A stretch of 64,000 nucleotides of DNA. Origin: Embiotoca jacksoni. Its lineage: Eukaryota; Chordata; Actinopteri; Embiotocidae. The stretch lies in contig JAKOON010000007.1 of the NCBI GenBank assembly GCA_022577435.1, positions 10,052,926-10,116,925 of the forward strand, given 5' to 3'. Every line of letters starts with the position of its first letter. The first letter of the stretch is position 1. Under the pieces are notes generated by a model. The model ran no database searches, was not told where the DNA came from, and saw only the letters and a program-made list of their open reading frames with translations. The translations under genes and the position numbers were made by a program. Shown in pieces: positions 24,130 to 34,645 of this stretch.

Positions 24130-26511
24130 CTCCTCAGATGAATTCAAATCCTCGAACGGATCAGCAAAGTCTGATGGACTTTTCCTCAGAGTCTGGTCAG
24201 CAGGCAGCGTGTTGTCATTGTAAGACGTCACAAACTTAAAGTCACTGGTTCTAGAACCTGTTGTCAGGTAGGCGTCATAGTTGTAAGCGCTGCGTAAAGT
24301 TCCTGTGCCGTCAACATCTGCGTAATTAGGAGGGAGATAAGCGCTGGGGATGGCAACTGCTCCGTCAAACAACAGTCTGGGCTTTCTCCTGCGACAAAAC
24401 CTCACACCGAGGATGATGATGATGAAGGTCAGAAAAAAGGTGGACACAGACACCAGCGCGATGATCAGATAAGAGGTCAGTTTGGAATTCTTCTCATCAT
24501 AAGAAATATCTTTCAGTTCTGGCACCTCAGCCAAGTTATCAGAAATAAGTAAATACATGGAACAGGTGGCAGACAGAGAGGGCTGTCCGTTATCTTTCAC
24601 TGACACAATAAGGTTCTGTTTCATGCTGTCAGATTCAGAAATGTCCCGCTGGATCCTGATCTCTCCGCTGTGGAGACCAATAGTGAAAAGTCCCTGATCA
24701 GTGGATTTGACTATATGATAGGACAGCCAGGCGTTCTGTCCGGAGTCCGCGTCCACCGCTATCACTTTGGACACCAGAGAGCCTCCGTGTGCAGCTTTGG
24801 GGACCAGCTCGGTCATGAAGGAGTTGCCCTCCGGGGCGGGGTACAGTATCTGAGGAGAGTTGTCGTTCACATCCGATATGAACACACTGACGGTCACGTT
24901 GCTGCTGAGCGGAGGAGAACCGTTGTCTCTGGCCATCACGTGCACTTTAAAACTCCTGAACTGTTCATAATCAAACGACCTCACAGCGTGGATCACCCCC
25001 GTGTCTCCGTTAACAGACAGATAGGAGGACACCGGGGCACCGTTCACCTCACCAGGTAACAGAGAATAAATCACTGTACCGTTTTGTCTCCAGTCGGGGT
25101 CTCGAGCAGTAACGGAACATAAAGTGGAGCCAGGTTTGTTATTTTCAGTCACATATGTGCTGTACGACTGTTCCTCAAACACAGGTGGGTTGTCGTTGAT
25201 GTCAGCTACAGATAACTGAACAGTTTTAGAGGAGGACAGAGGTGGAGAGCCCTCGTCAGTGGCAGTGATTGTAATGTCGTAATCAGATACTAGTTCACGG
25301 TCCAGTTGTCCTGTGGTCACCAGAGAATAATAGTTTTTAATAGACGGAACCAACTTAAAAGGGACACCCTGCTGAATGGAACAGCGGACATGTCCATTTT
25401 TCTCAGAGTCTCTGTCCTGCACGTTAATGATGCCTACCTCTGTACCAGGTGACACGTTCTCAGGTATGGGGTTAGAAAAGGATTTCATATATATAGCTGG
25501 GGCATTATCATTCATATCAGTGATATCTATTAAAACGTTGGCATACGAGGTTAACCCTAAACCATCTTTAGCTTGTACTCTCATTTCAAAAGAACTGCTT
25601 TCTTCGAAGTCAATCACACTAGTTACTCTGATTTCACCCGTTTTAGGATCAATCGAAAATACATTTATATCGTCGTCGGATACATGGCTAAAGTATGTTA
25701 CCTGTCCATTCACTCCTTCGTCTGCGTCAGTAGCACTAACAATAATCACTATTGTATCTGGAGGAGAGTTTTCAGGTACACTGGCTTTATAAACGGCCTG
25801 GCTGAACACTGGGGCGTTATCATTAGCATCCAGTACAGTGACGTGTATTACTACTGTACCTGATCTCTGAGGAGATCCACCATCCAAAGCTGTGAGAAGC
25901 AAATTCATTTCTTTCTGTTTCTCTCGATCAAGATTATTTTCCAGAACGAGTTCAACTCTGTTACTGTCAACAGCGAGAATAAAGTTGTCATTCTTTTGAA
26001 GGATGTACCTTTGAATAGCATTTTGACCTATATCTGCATCGCGGGCCTCCTCGATAGAAAAGCGGTTACCTCTGTCTGCCGACTCTCTTATTTCCATTTC
26101 AATCAAATTTTCTCTGAATTTTGGAGAGTTGTCGTTCACGTCTTGAATATGAAGATTTACTCGATGGAGCTCTAAAGGATTTTCTAACACCAGATCTACT
26201 TTTAAAACACACGAAGGTTTCTTGCCACAAAAGCTTTCTCTGTCAATTCTCTCGGATGTAATCAAATCCCCGGTACTCAGATTAATGTCACAGAAGCGTT
26301 TACGAGTCCCCTCAAAATCAACACGGGTCTTCCGAGAAGATAAGGTCCTCAAATCAAGACCGAGATCCTTGGCTAAATTTCCAATAACAGATCCTTGTTT
26401 CATCTCTTCGGGAAAAGAATAACTTAGATCTCCATAAACGAGGTGCAGCGTTACGATAAACAAAGCAAAGAAGAATATCGGTCCAAGCGCTGAAAATCCT
26501 TTGTCTCCCAT
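24130..26511 (-). CDS. pcdhg: Gamma-type clustered protocadherin variable exon gv2
   Basis: The exon encodes 794 residues. The start at 26511 (MGDKGFSALG) gives a 27-residue signal peptide ending LVYG. The mature protein begins DLSYSF, then six EC repeats, a membrane helix at about 678-703, and a tail ending LNSSEE at a GAG|GTAGGA donor, phase 0. It is the closest relative of gv1 (shared tail FADPFEDLNSSEE) and gv3. In EC3 it reads GQVTYFSHVSDDD where gv1 reads GQVTYDFGHVSDND, an in-frame codon loss within a beta strand that does not break the frame. The EC2-EC3 linker and calcium motifs are intact. It has private replacements in the common block (SDYDITI, STDQGLF). Confidence 0.94.
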
Positions 26512-26679
26512 CCTGACACAAAAAGGTCCTCAGCTTGAACAACTGGTACTGCCCAGTGTGACAAAAGTAAGTCTATCCAAAAATACACAATAGAAAACAC
26601 GTTTCAGCAATTTACACGATCTTAAACGTGCGGAAATGTAACCATTTCTCTGCAATCTGCAGCTGATGTCTACGCAGTA

Positions 26680-26732
26680 GTGGGTGGAGAGGCGACTGCT
26701 TTTATTCCGTCAGCCAACAGCGACACCATGAG
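26680..26732 (-). promoter_or_regulatory. gv2 promoter: CGCT element plus GT-rich box
   Basis: The CGCT element is at 26711-26732 (cagccaacagcgacaccatg), 200 bp before the ATG. GTGGGTGGAG is at 26680-26689, about 30 bp away, as in gv1, gv3 and gv5. Confidence 0.78.
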
Positions 26733-27810
26733 CCACTTTTAAATCTTCACACTATAATTAAATACTGTTCACGAACCCTCAAACAACATGAAGACAGTAT
26801 TCAGAAAAAAACGACTTTTCTCGTCTTTCATTTACTTAAAAAACACATGCGATCTATTTGTTGTAATCGGCTCATTGTGAGATATAGGCGTTGTTCACCC
26901 CAGATAAATTGAGTTAAATGAGTTCCGGTTTGTGACTCTCTGATCACCCTCACAGGTTACCTTTATTTTAGCCTTCTAAAAGTTGCTGCTGTAAACACAT
27001 ACTGCTGCGTACCGTTTCAATCTCCAAAAGAGAAGGTCAGCTATACTTTGACGACAACACCGTCAAATTCTCTAACACTGTTAAACTCTGTCATTGTTGG
27101 AATACTAAACTGGTCTTGAACTCTTCATATCAAGAAAGTGTCCGAATGCAAACAGGTTAATTTCTATAAATCCAACGTTTCATTCCTGATGAGAAAATTA
27201 TGAAGATTAAAATTCACACAGCATGACTGAGGAGCAAAATGCATCCCATGCTGCGCTTTTGTCATTGCAACAGAGGAGTGTTTCAGCACCATGGACAAGT
27301 ACCTTAAAATATGGCATTGCTGATGAATCAAAGAATATTGTGCTGTTCTCCAACAGAGGCTTGTCTACTTACGTTAGTTAGAGACATTTGAAAAAAATAC
27401 GATTTTTTTTTTTTTTTTTTTTTTTTGTCTTAAAGCTAAGTCTAAAGTCACTTCCCCCCAAGCTGACTCAGAAAGAAAATATACACATGCTTTAGACTGA
27501 AAAAGTGTCAACATTAAACAAAATAAAACACTCGTGAGAACGTGTGCACAGCGCCCGATTTAATTTGAATGCAGTGGTTTAACTCACACCTGCACAAATA
27601 GTCGATTAATTAATTAACCAAATTTTTAGGACTACATCATTAATTCGCAAAAAATATCCCCATTTTGAAAACATTTCGCTTCAACAACCTCAGATTTATG
27701 TTCAGGTTTCAGAGATATTTAACACATACTGCAGCCGGAGAAACATAAAAAAGACTCCGTTAACAACCAAACGGACTTCATTCAGCTGAAGTCCGCTGAA
27801 TGTTTCCTAC
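26733..27810 (-). repeat. gv1/gv2 spacer, homologous to the gv2/gv3 spacer
   Basis: This is the tandem duplication partner of 20763-21587 plus 23935-24129, without the Tc1 element. It includes a T run of about 24 bases near 27402. No other gene or element was seen. Confidence 0.65.
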
Positions 27811-30195
27811 CTCCTCAGAAGAATTCAAATCCTCGAACGGATCAGCAAAGTCTGATGGACTTTTCCTCAGAGTCTGGTCAGCAGGCAGCGTGTTGTCATT
27901 GTAAGACGTCACAAACTTAAAGTCACTGGTTCTAGAACCTGTTGTCAGGTAGGCGTCATAGTTGTAAGCGCTGCGTAAAGTTCCTGTGCCGTCAACATCT
28001 GCGTAATTAGGAGGGAGATACGCGCTGGGGATGGCAACTGCTCCGTCAAACAACAGTCTGGGCTTTCTCCTGCGACAAAACCTCACACCGAGGATGATGA
28101 TGATGAAGGTCAGAAAAAAGGTGGAAACAGACACCAGCGCGATGATCAGATAAGAAGTCAGTTTGGAATTCTTCTCATCATAAGAAATATCTTTCAGTTC
28201 TGGCACCTCAGCCAAGTTATCAGAAATGAGTAAATATATGGAACAGGTGGCAGAGAGAGAGGGCTGTCCGTTATCTTTCACTGACACAATAAGGTTCTGT
28301 TTCATGCTGTCAGATTCAGAAATGTCCCGCTGGATCCTGATCTCTCCGCTGTGGACACCAATAGTGAAAAGTCCCGGATCAGTGGATTTCACTATATGAT
28401 AGGACAGCCAGGCGTTCTGTCCGGAGTCCGCGTCCACCGCTATCACTTTGGACACCAGAGAGCCTCCGTGTGCAGATTTGGGGATCAGCTCGGTCATGAA
28501 GGAGTTGCCCTCCGGGGTGGGGTACAGTATCTGAGGAGAGTTGTCGTTCACATCCGATATGAACACACTGACGGTCACGTTGCTGCTGAGCGGAGGAGAA
28601 CCGTTGTCTCTGGCCATCACGTGGACTTTAAAACTCCGGAACTGTTCATAATCAAACGACCTCACAGCGTGGATCACCCCCGTGTCTCCGTTAACAGACA
28701 GATAGGAGGACACCGGGGCACCGTTCACCTCACCGGGTAACAGAGAATAAATCACTGTACCGTTTTGTCTCCAGTTGGGGTCTCGAGCAGTAACGGAACA
28801 TAAAGTGGAGCCAGGTTTGTTATTTTCAGTCACATATGTGCTGTACGACTGTTCCTCAAACACAGGTGGGTTGTCGTTGATGTCAGCTACAGATAACTGA
28901 ACAGTTTTAGAGGAGGACAGAGGTGGAGAGCCCTCGTCAGTGGCAGTGATTGTAATGTTGTAATCAGACACTAGTTCACGGTCCAGTTGTCCTGTCGTCA
29001 CCAGAGAATAATAGTTTTTAATAGATGGAACCAACTTAAAAGGGACACCCTGCTGAATGGAGCAGCGGACCTGTCGGTTATTCTCAGAGTCTCTGTCCTG
29101 CACGTTAATGATGCCCACCTCTGTACCAGGTGACACGTTCTCAGATATGGGGTTAGACAGGGATTTTAAAAATATGACGGGGGCGTTGTCATTCACATCT
29201 GTAACGTCTATTATGACTTTGGCATAAGATGTTAATCCTAAACCATCTTTAGCTTCAACTTTCATTTCAAAAGAACTACTTTCTTCGAAGTCAATCACAC
29301 CAGTTACTTTAATTTCTCCCGTTTTAGGATCAATTGAAAATACATTTATATCATTGTCAGACACGTGACCGAAGTCATATGTAACCTGTCCATTCACTCC
29401 TTCGTCTGCGTCAGTAGCACTAACAATAATCACTATTGTATCTGGAGGAGAGTTTTCAGGTACACTGGCTTTATAAACGGCCTGGCTAAACACTGGGGCG
29501 TTATCATTAGCATCCAGTACAGTGACGTGTATTACTACTGTACCTGATCTCTGAGGAGATCCACCATCCAAAGCTGTGAGAAGCAAATTAATTTCCTCCT
29601 GTTTCTCTCGATCAATCTTATTTTCCAGAACGAGTTCAACTCTGTTACTGTCAACAGCGAGAATAAAGTTGTCGTTCTTTTGAAGGTTGTACCTTTGAAC
29701 AGAATTTTGACCTATATCTGCGTCATGGGCCTCCTCGATAGAAAAGCGGTTACCCTTTTCTGCCGACTCTCTTATTTCCATTTCAATCAAATTTTTCTTG
29801 AATTTTGGAGAGTTGTCGTTCACGTCTTGAAGATGAAGAATTACACGATGAAGCTCTAAAGGATTTTCTAACACCAGATCTACTTTTAAAACACACGAAG
29901 GTTTCTTGCCGCAAAGGCTTTCTCTGTCAATTCTTTCGGATGTAATCAAATCCCCGGTACTCAGATTAATGTCACAGAAGCGTTTACGAGTCTCCTCAAA
30001 ATCAACACGGGTCTTCCGGGAAGATAAGGTCCTCAAATCAAGACCGAGATCCTTGGCTACATTTCCAATCACAGAGTTTCGTTTCATCTCCTCAGGAAAA
30101 GAATAACTCAGATCGCCATAAACGAGGTGCAGCGTTACAATAAAGGAAGCAAGGCAGAGGATCGGACTTCGTGCTGAAAATCCTTTGTCTCCCAT
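27811..30195 (-). CDS. pcdhg: Gamma-type clustered protocadherin variable exon gv1 (5'-most gamma exon)
   Basis: The exon encodes 795 residues. The start at 30195 (MGDKGFSARS) matches gv2 and gv3; a longer in-frame start at 30240 precedes the signal peptide and is less likely. The signal peptide is about 27 residues ending LVYG, then DLSYSF, six EC repeats, a membrane helix at about 679-704, and a tail ending LNSSEE at a GAG|GTAGGA donor, phase 0. Private replacements in the common block are ARDPNWRQ and YPTPEGN. It is the first gamma-type exon after the alpha constant exons. No beta-like exon lies between, and its own splice target must be the gamma constant exons, because the alpha ones lie upstream. 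Confidence 0.94.
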
Positions 30196-30356
30196 CCTTG
30201 GAAAAAACACGACCGCGGCTTGCAATTTTTCGCGCAGCACAACAGAATCGACTTCTTAACACGGGCAATTATCCAACAACTGCAAACACGACGAAAAATA
30301 TTAGAGGAATGAACGGTTTCATCTGCAAAAATACAACTGATATCCATGCAGTAACA

Positions 30357-30410
30357 GTGGGTGGAGATGTCTGTGTTACTGTTGTGCTGGCACACAGCGG
30401 CACCATGAGT
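30357..30410 (-). promoter_or_regulatory. gv1 promoter: CGCT element plus GT-rich box
   Basis: The CGCT element is at 30391-30410 (cacacagcggcaccatgagt; gene strand CCGCTG keeps the CGCT core), about 196 bp before the ATG. GTGGGTGGAG is at 30357-30366, about 30 bp away. Confidence 0.75.
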
Positions 30411-31161
30411 CGCTTCTCAGTCCTCACACCAATATTTCAGACAATGAAACCCGCCTTATTCTCACTCATATTAGGTGAACTGAGTGCCACATGTAAATCT
30501 TAGCCGTGGCATGGTTGATTCATATTTTATTTTATCATTGACATTTTGTCCAGTCTACAAACTTAAGTATCAGATACAAGCTTAACCTTTAAATCTAAGA
30601 CTGAGCATGATATAGAATTCCACCTTACAACACAATGAATAAACTACAGCCACATCTTATCTTATTCTGAACTATTACTCATAACAATATGCAACCATGA
30701 CAGGTGAATCACTGTGGGATCTTGAGTCTTGGATAATCTATGGATGAAATCAAATTCTTAATAGAATAGTGTTGCTAAAAACCTTGAGGATCATTTTAAA
30801 ATTCCACACATAAATATGATTTCCAGTTGAAACAAATTTTCTGTTTTAGAATATTCATGATTCATACATAACTGAAGAAATATTACAGTAGTAATAATAT
30901 TAGAACTAGTGAAAATAAACATGAGAGAGAAAATAAAAAAGTTGCACTTGCTTTGCAGAACCACAGAAAAAAACAAAAAGCAAGATTGTTTGAAAAAAAT
31001 ACAAATACTGTGTCGTTAGAGTAGGCCAGGAGCTGTTATGCTATGTCCCTTTATGGGAAATGTGATCTCTGGCTAAACATGTTAAAGTACACTCAATGAA
31101 AGCAGTGACACTAAAGGTGAGTAAAACACCACTCTAAACAGTTTCAGCACTGTGGAAAGCA

Positions 31162-31162
<1 letters not shown>
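30411..31162. other. Upstream flank of gv1, no gene seen
   Basis: AT-rich non-coding sequence. I recognise no exon, transposon or RNA gene. Confidence 0.5.
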
Positions 31163-31229
<67 letters not shown>

Positions 31230-31234
31230 AGAGA
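31163..31234. repeat. CA microsatellite ending in GA
   Basis: About 32 perfect CA units followed by four GA units. The length suggests it is polymorphic. Confidence 0.97.
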
Positions 31235-31616
31235 AACTATGTATCGTCTTTTCTGCAACGCACCGAACAGCATCAGTATTTGCAAGATTTGCCTCCATTT
31301 CAAAATTGCCTATGAATCATCTCTAAAAAATTATCTTGACAACAATATGGTACACAATCAACTTAATAAAATGCAATCCATTTAAATGCATCATGATGGT
31401 GTGAATTTAGGCAGCAATACAGAATGAAAAAAACTGACTTGACCCCGGAAAAATGCTTTGCAACAGTTGCTCAATATTGTAAAAGTTTTCGATTTATACA
31501 ACTTTAGCAGAAAAACAAAAAACTGTCCAAAGAACAGGAACAGAAAGACCTATAGTCGAGCATTCCTTACCAGAAGAGGAGGTCTTAAAGATGAGCAGGT
31601 GAATGTTCTTCAAACA

Positions 31617-31707
31617 TGATCAAACTTTTCCAGAAGCCAGGGTTTCCTCCAGTGAGTCAGCAAGTACTTTCAAACCGTGGTATAAAGATTTTGGAACAGC
31701 CTAGAAA
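31617..31707 (-). CDS. Candidate terminal exon of an unrecognised small gene
   Basis: A pyrimidine-rich acceptor (gtgttttctag) is followed on the minus strand by an open frame: AVPKSLYHGLKVLADS, then LEETLASGKV and a TGA stop. The frame joins in phase with the candidate exon at 31993-32035, giving a combined C-terminus of about 40 residues. I do not recognise the protein. It could be the 3' end of a small gene between the two protocadherin clusters, or chance. No clear upstream coding exons were found, so confidence is low. Confidence 0.3.
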
Positions 31708-31783
31708 ACACAGAGAATGCTGCATTGATATTATATTTCAAAACTATATAAACATAAAAACATATAGAACTAAACTAGTTTAA

Positions 31784-31785
<2 letters not shown>

Positions 31786-31834
<49 letters not shown>
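31786..31834. repeat. CA microsatellite
   Basis: About 24 perfect CA units. It lies between the two candidate exons. Confidence 0.95.
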
Positions 31835-31836
<2 letters not shown>

Positions 31837-31992
31837 ATATTACCAAAAAAATTGCACCCATAGGTTGTTAGTAGTGCCCAGTTAGTATTTACAAATGGGT
31901 GGAAAAAAAGGCTTAAACAAAAGTCCACATCAAAATGCAACACTACACAGATAGTAAAGTACTGATCACAGAGGGGAAAACATACCTCTTCT

Positions 31993-32035
31993 TCTTTGAT
32001 GCAAGATACTTTCAAAGCCTTGCTCCCTCTGCAGA
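31993..32035 (-). CDS. Candidate internal exon of an unrecognised small gene
   Basis: The minus strand shows a strong polypyrimidine tract and acceptor (tttcttttcttcatctgcag), 43 bases of open frame (one base, then GSKALKVSCIKEEE) and a GAG|GTATGT donor. It joins in frame with the candidate terminal exon at 31617-31707. Both splice sites are good, but the exon is short and unrecognised, and its alternative frame is also open. Confidence 0.3.
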
Positions 32036-32470
32036 TGAAGAAAAGAAATATAACAAGTCATATACAACATTGATATGAACTTGTGTTAATAGAGCACATT
32101 AGGCATATATCAAATCAGCAATAGTTGCATTTAAAAGTGGGTTCATTACCAGAGTAAAGCTATTTATAAAGGCATGATTTAAGCATTTTGAGCTTGCAAG
32201 CAAAGCTACTGATTGATATGATGTCCCTGTGTTTCTGGTGACATTGATAACTCTTACAGGATTAGACTCTTGACTACACAAGAACAGACATGGGTTTTCT
32301 CTCATTTTACAAGTAAATTAATCCAGTGTATGTACTTTTTGATGTAATTATCTGTTTGTTTGTTTCCTTGCTTTTTGTCCACTTAAACATTCTTTACTCT
32401 GTTGAACAGAAGCATGCAAGCAATTTTACTAGTATAGCACATTTATACATATATATATTTATACACACAC

Positions 32471-32520
32471 ATATATATTTCTTCTTTTGATTGTATCTAT
32501 GCAATGCTCACTGAATATAT
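32471..32520 (+). repeat. Isolated copy of the palindrome's 66-bp unit
   Basis: It reads ...tttcttcttttgattgtatc then tatgcaatgctcactgaat, matching the units at 32975-33040 and 33041-33100 in the palindrome arm with a couple of substitutions. Confidence 0.75.
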
Positions 32521-32693
32521 ATATACCATACAGTTTAATTATGTCAACACATAAATGAAATTAGTCTAAACAATGTCAATGTGCAGTATTTTCATGCAAC
32601 TATCGAACATAACTCTCGCATGTGCACCTTTATAAACTAGACCAAGATCATTTATGAGTTTTGCTCAGATCTTAAAAACATACATATATATAA

Positions 32694-33100
32694 ACATTTC
32701 TCTTTTCATGTGCCTTTGATTGAGCTTTCTCTATATTTTATGCTTTAACATTAAGTAGCCTCTATCTTTTGTCACACCCAGGGGGTAGTGATGTCTCCGG
32801 CTCAAAACTAATATCAACTGTACTGGCTGTTCATTTTCTTTAGAGTATTCTAAAGGTTATGCCGTGTTTATTATTCTACGGTTTACACCTTGAATTTTCT
32901 TTTTCATTCTTATCTTTTAATATCTCTCTTTTTTTAATTACTATCTGTTTGACCTTGCACTGTTTTTTAATCATATGTATTGTATCTTGTGTATATTTCT
33001 TCTTTTGCTGGTATCTATGCAATGCTCACTATACATATATATGTATTGTATCTTGTGTATATTTCTTCTTTTGCTGGTATCTATGCAATGCTCACTGAAT
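32694..33100. repeat. Left arm of a large near-perfect palindrome
   Basis: It begins aaacatttctcttttcatgt and runs through tagcctctatcttttgtcac to ctcactgaat. Its reverse complement is 33123-33464 with only scattered mismatches. The left arm is about 65 bases longer because a 66-bp unit (32975-33040, again at 33041-33100) is doubled in it and single in the right arm. The spacer is about 22 bases of AT repeat. Confidence 0.92.
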
Positions 33101-33122
33101 ATATATATATATATATATGACA

Positions 33123-33464
33123 ATTCAGTGAGCATTGCATAGATACCAGCAAAAGAAGAAATATACACAAGATACAATACATATGATTAAAAAAACAGTG
33201 CAGGGTCAAACAGATAGTAATTCAAAAAAGAGAGATATTAAAAGATAAGAATGAAAAAGAAAATTCAAGGTGTAAACCGTAGAATAATAAACACGGCACA
33301 ACCTTTAGAATACTCTAAAGAAAATGAACAGCCAGTACAGTTGATATTAGTTTTGAGCCGGAGACATCACTACCCCCTGGGTGTGACAAAAGATAGAGGC
33401 TACTTAATGTTAAAGCATAAAATATAGCGAGAGCTCAATCAAAGGCACATGAAAAGAGAAATGT
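33123..33464. repeat. Right arm of the large palindrome
   Basis: This is the reverse complement of 32694-33100. The two arms could form a hairpin of about 340 base pairs. No coding sequence was recognised in the arms. Confidence 0.92.
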
Positions 33465-33549
33465 TTTTAATCTTGATTTCAAAATAAAAACAAGATCTAC
33501 TGTTAGTTTATTCTAGTTACAAACAGCATAATAGTTAAAAGCTGCTTCA

Positions 33550-33819
33550 CTATTGTTTTGTTTGGACGCTGGCTTTCACTAACTGACCTGAATCCATGAA
33601 TCTAAGAGCCCTCACCGGTTTGTATTGTTTGGGCATCACTATATAAAGGCCAATATATTCTGGGCCTAAACCATTAAAGGATTTAAAAAGGAATAGCAGC
33701 ACTTTAAAATCTATTCTATAGCTAACTGGAAGCCAGTGCAAATATTTTAAGTGGCACTGGGAGAGCGCAGAGCTCCGCCATGGCCAACAGTTAGCTTTTT
33801 TTAGGATGTGCAACCGCAA
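33550..33819 (-). mobile_element. LINE fragment (3' end of reverse-transcriptase ORF, L2/Rex-like)
   Basis: The minus strand encodes LHWLPVSYRIDFKVLLFLFK, then SFNGLGPEYI and VRALRF. This is the conserved C-terminal pattern of ORF2 in fish non-LTR retrotransposons (HWLPV...RI.FK.L...K.LNGL.P.YI). Only about 90 codons remain, with no catalytic domain. It lies directly beside the palindrome. The family assignment is by motif memory and is approximate. Confidence 0.7.
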
Positions 33820-34599
33820 CCGACATGTCTGGATATATTTTGAAGCCTCACATTTCAGATGTTGTCAGGGTGAAGTAGCCGATTTAACGGCCAAGCAATT
33901 TTGCATTACAGGTGCTTGAGTGGAGCAAATGTGTGTTTCTAATCAAAATTACCCACTGTAGAGAGATATTTAGTGTCGGTAAACTATGATTTGTGGGCCA
34001 AGAAAAAACCTTGAACAGGCTCCACACACTGACAAATAATTTCTTAGCGCCACATCAGACAAAGTGGATCCAGGTTTGACATGTGGCGTTCATTAGGCCA
34101 ATTTGTCATGAAATGGTAATCAAAGTGAAAAATAATACACAATGTTAGACCCCGCCACCGGCCGGTTATGATGTACGTAATTTTGCTGACAAACAGAAAT
34201 AAAAACAAACAAACAGCAGCCAGCCTACCATTAAAAGCATTGAACTCATCCGGGGAAGTAGCTGAAGATGTTGTGGGTTCCCGTGTACTGTGTCCTGTTG
34301 TACCGGCTTTACTTTATGGAAACATAAATACGATTGCTTCAACTTTGACCAATGAAAATGTGGCATAGGTTTACCAGGTTGTATGGCTCAGTCCTTAAAC
34401 TTAATCGTGTTTAACATTTGTAAAACGAGAGTAAATAAAGCAGCAAATGTAGTTTGTGTCATACTAGCTGTACACTAAAACTAACATATTTAATTTGACG
34501 TTATTCGGCGATGTGTTTATTTTCCATGCAGGTAAATTGTTTGTTGGGTTGATTTCCCCTATCGGCCGGAGGAATTCAAATTGGCCTTTCTCCAGGACA
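33820..34599. other. Inter-cluster DNA, no firm gene
   Basis: Mixed-composition sequence. A possible donor at 34229 (minus strand AATG|GTAGGC) follows a short open stretch, but no start or partner exon can be assigned convincingly. Confidence 0.4.
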
Positions 34600-34645
34600 G
34601 CGCATGCGCACCATAGACTCCTGACGGGCCAGCTGACTTCCGGTC
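34600..34645. promoter_or_regulatory. Promoter-like patch: NRF1 palindrome plus ETS site
   Basis: GCGCATGCGCA at 34600-34610 is a full NRF1-type palindrome, and ACTTCCGGT at 34636-34644 is an ETS/GABP-type site, in a locally CpG-containing stretch. This pair is typical of TATA-less housekeeping promoters. If it drives the minus strand, the candidate exons at 31.6-32.0 kb would be downstream. No first exon was proven on either strand. Confidence 0.4.

Noticed and set aside
31082..31385. Open frames made of Cys-Val or Thr-His repeats at the CA microsatellites (also at 31770, 58777, 57157)
   Set aside because: Pure translation of dinucleotide repeats.
32120..32290. An open minus-strand stretch (about 56 codons) with acceptor- and donor-like ends upstream of the two candidate small exons
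   Set aside because: Its phase does not fit the next candidate exon, and the peptide shows no recognisable character.
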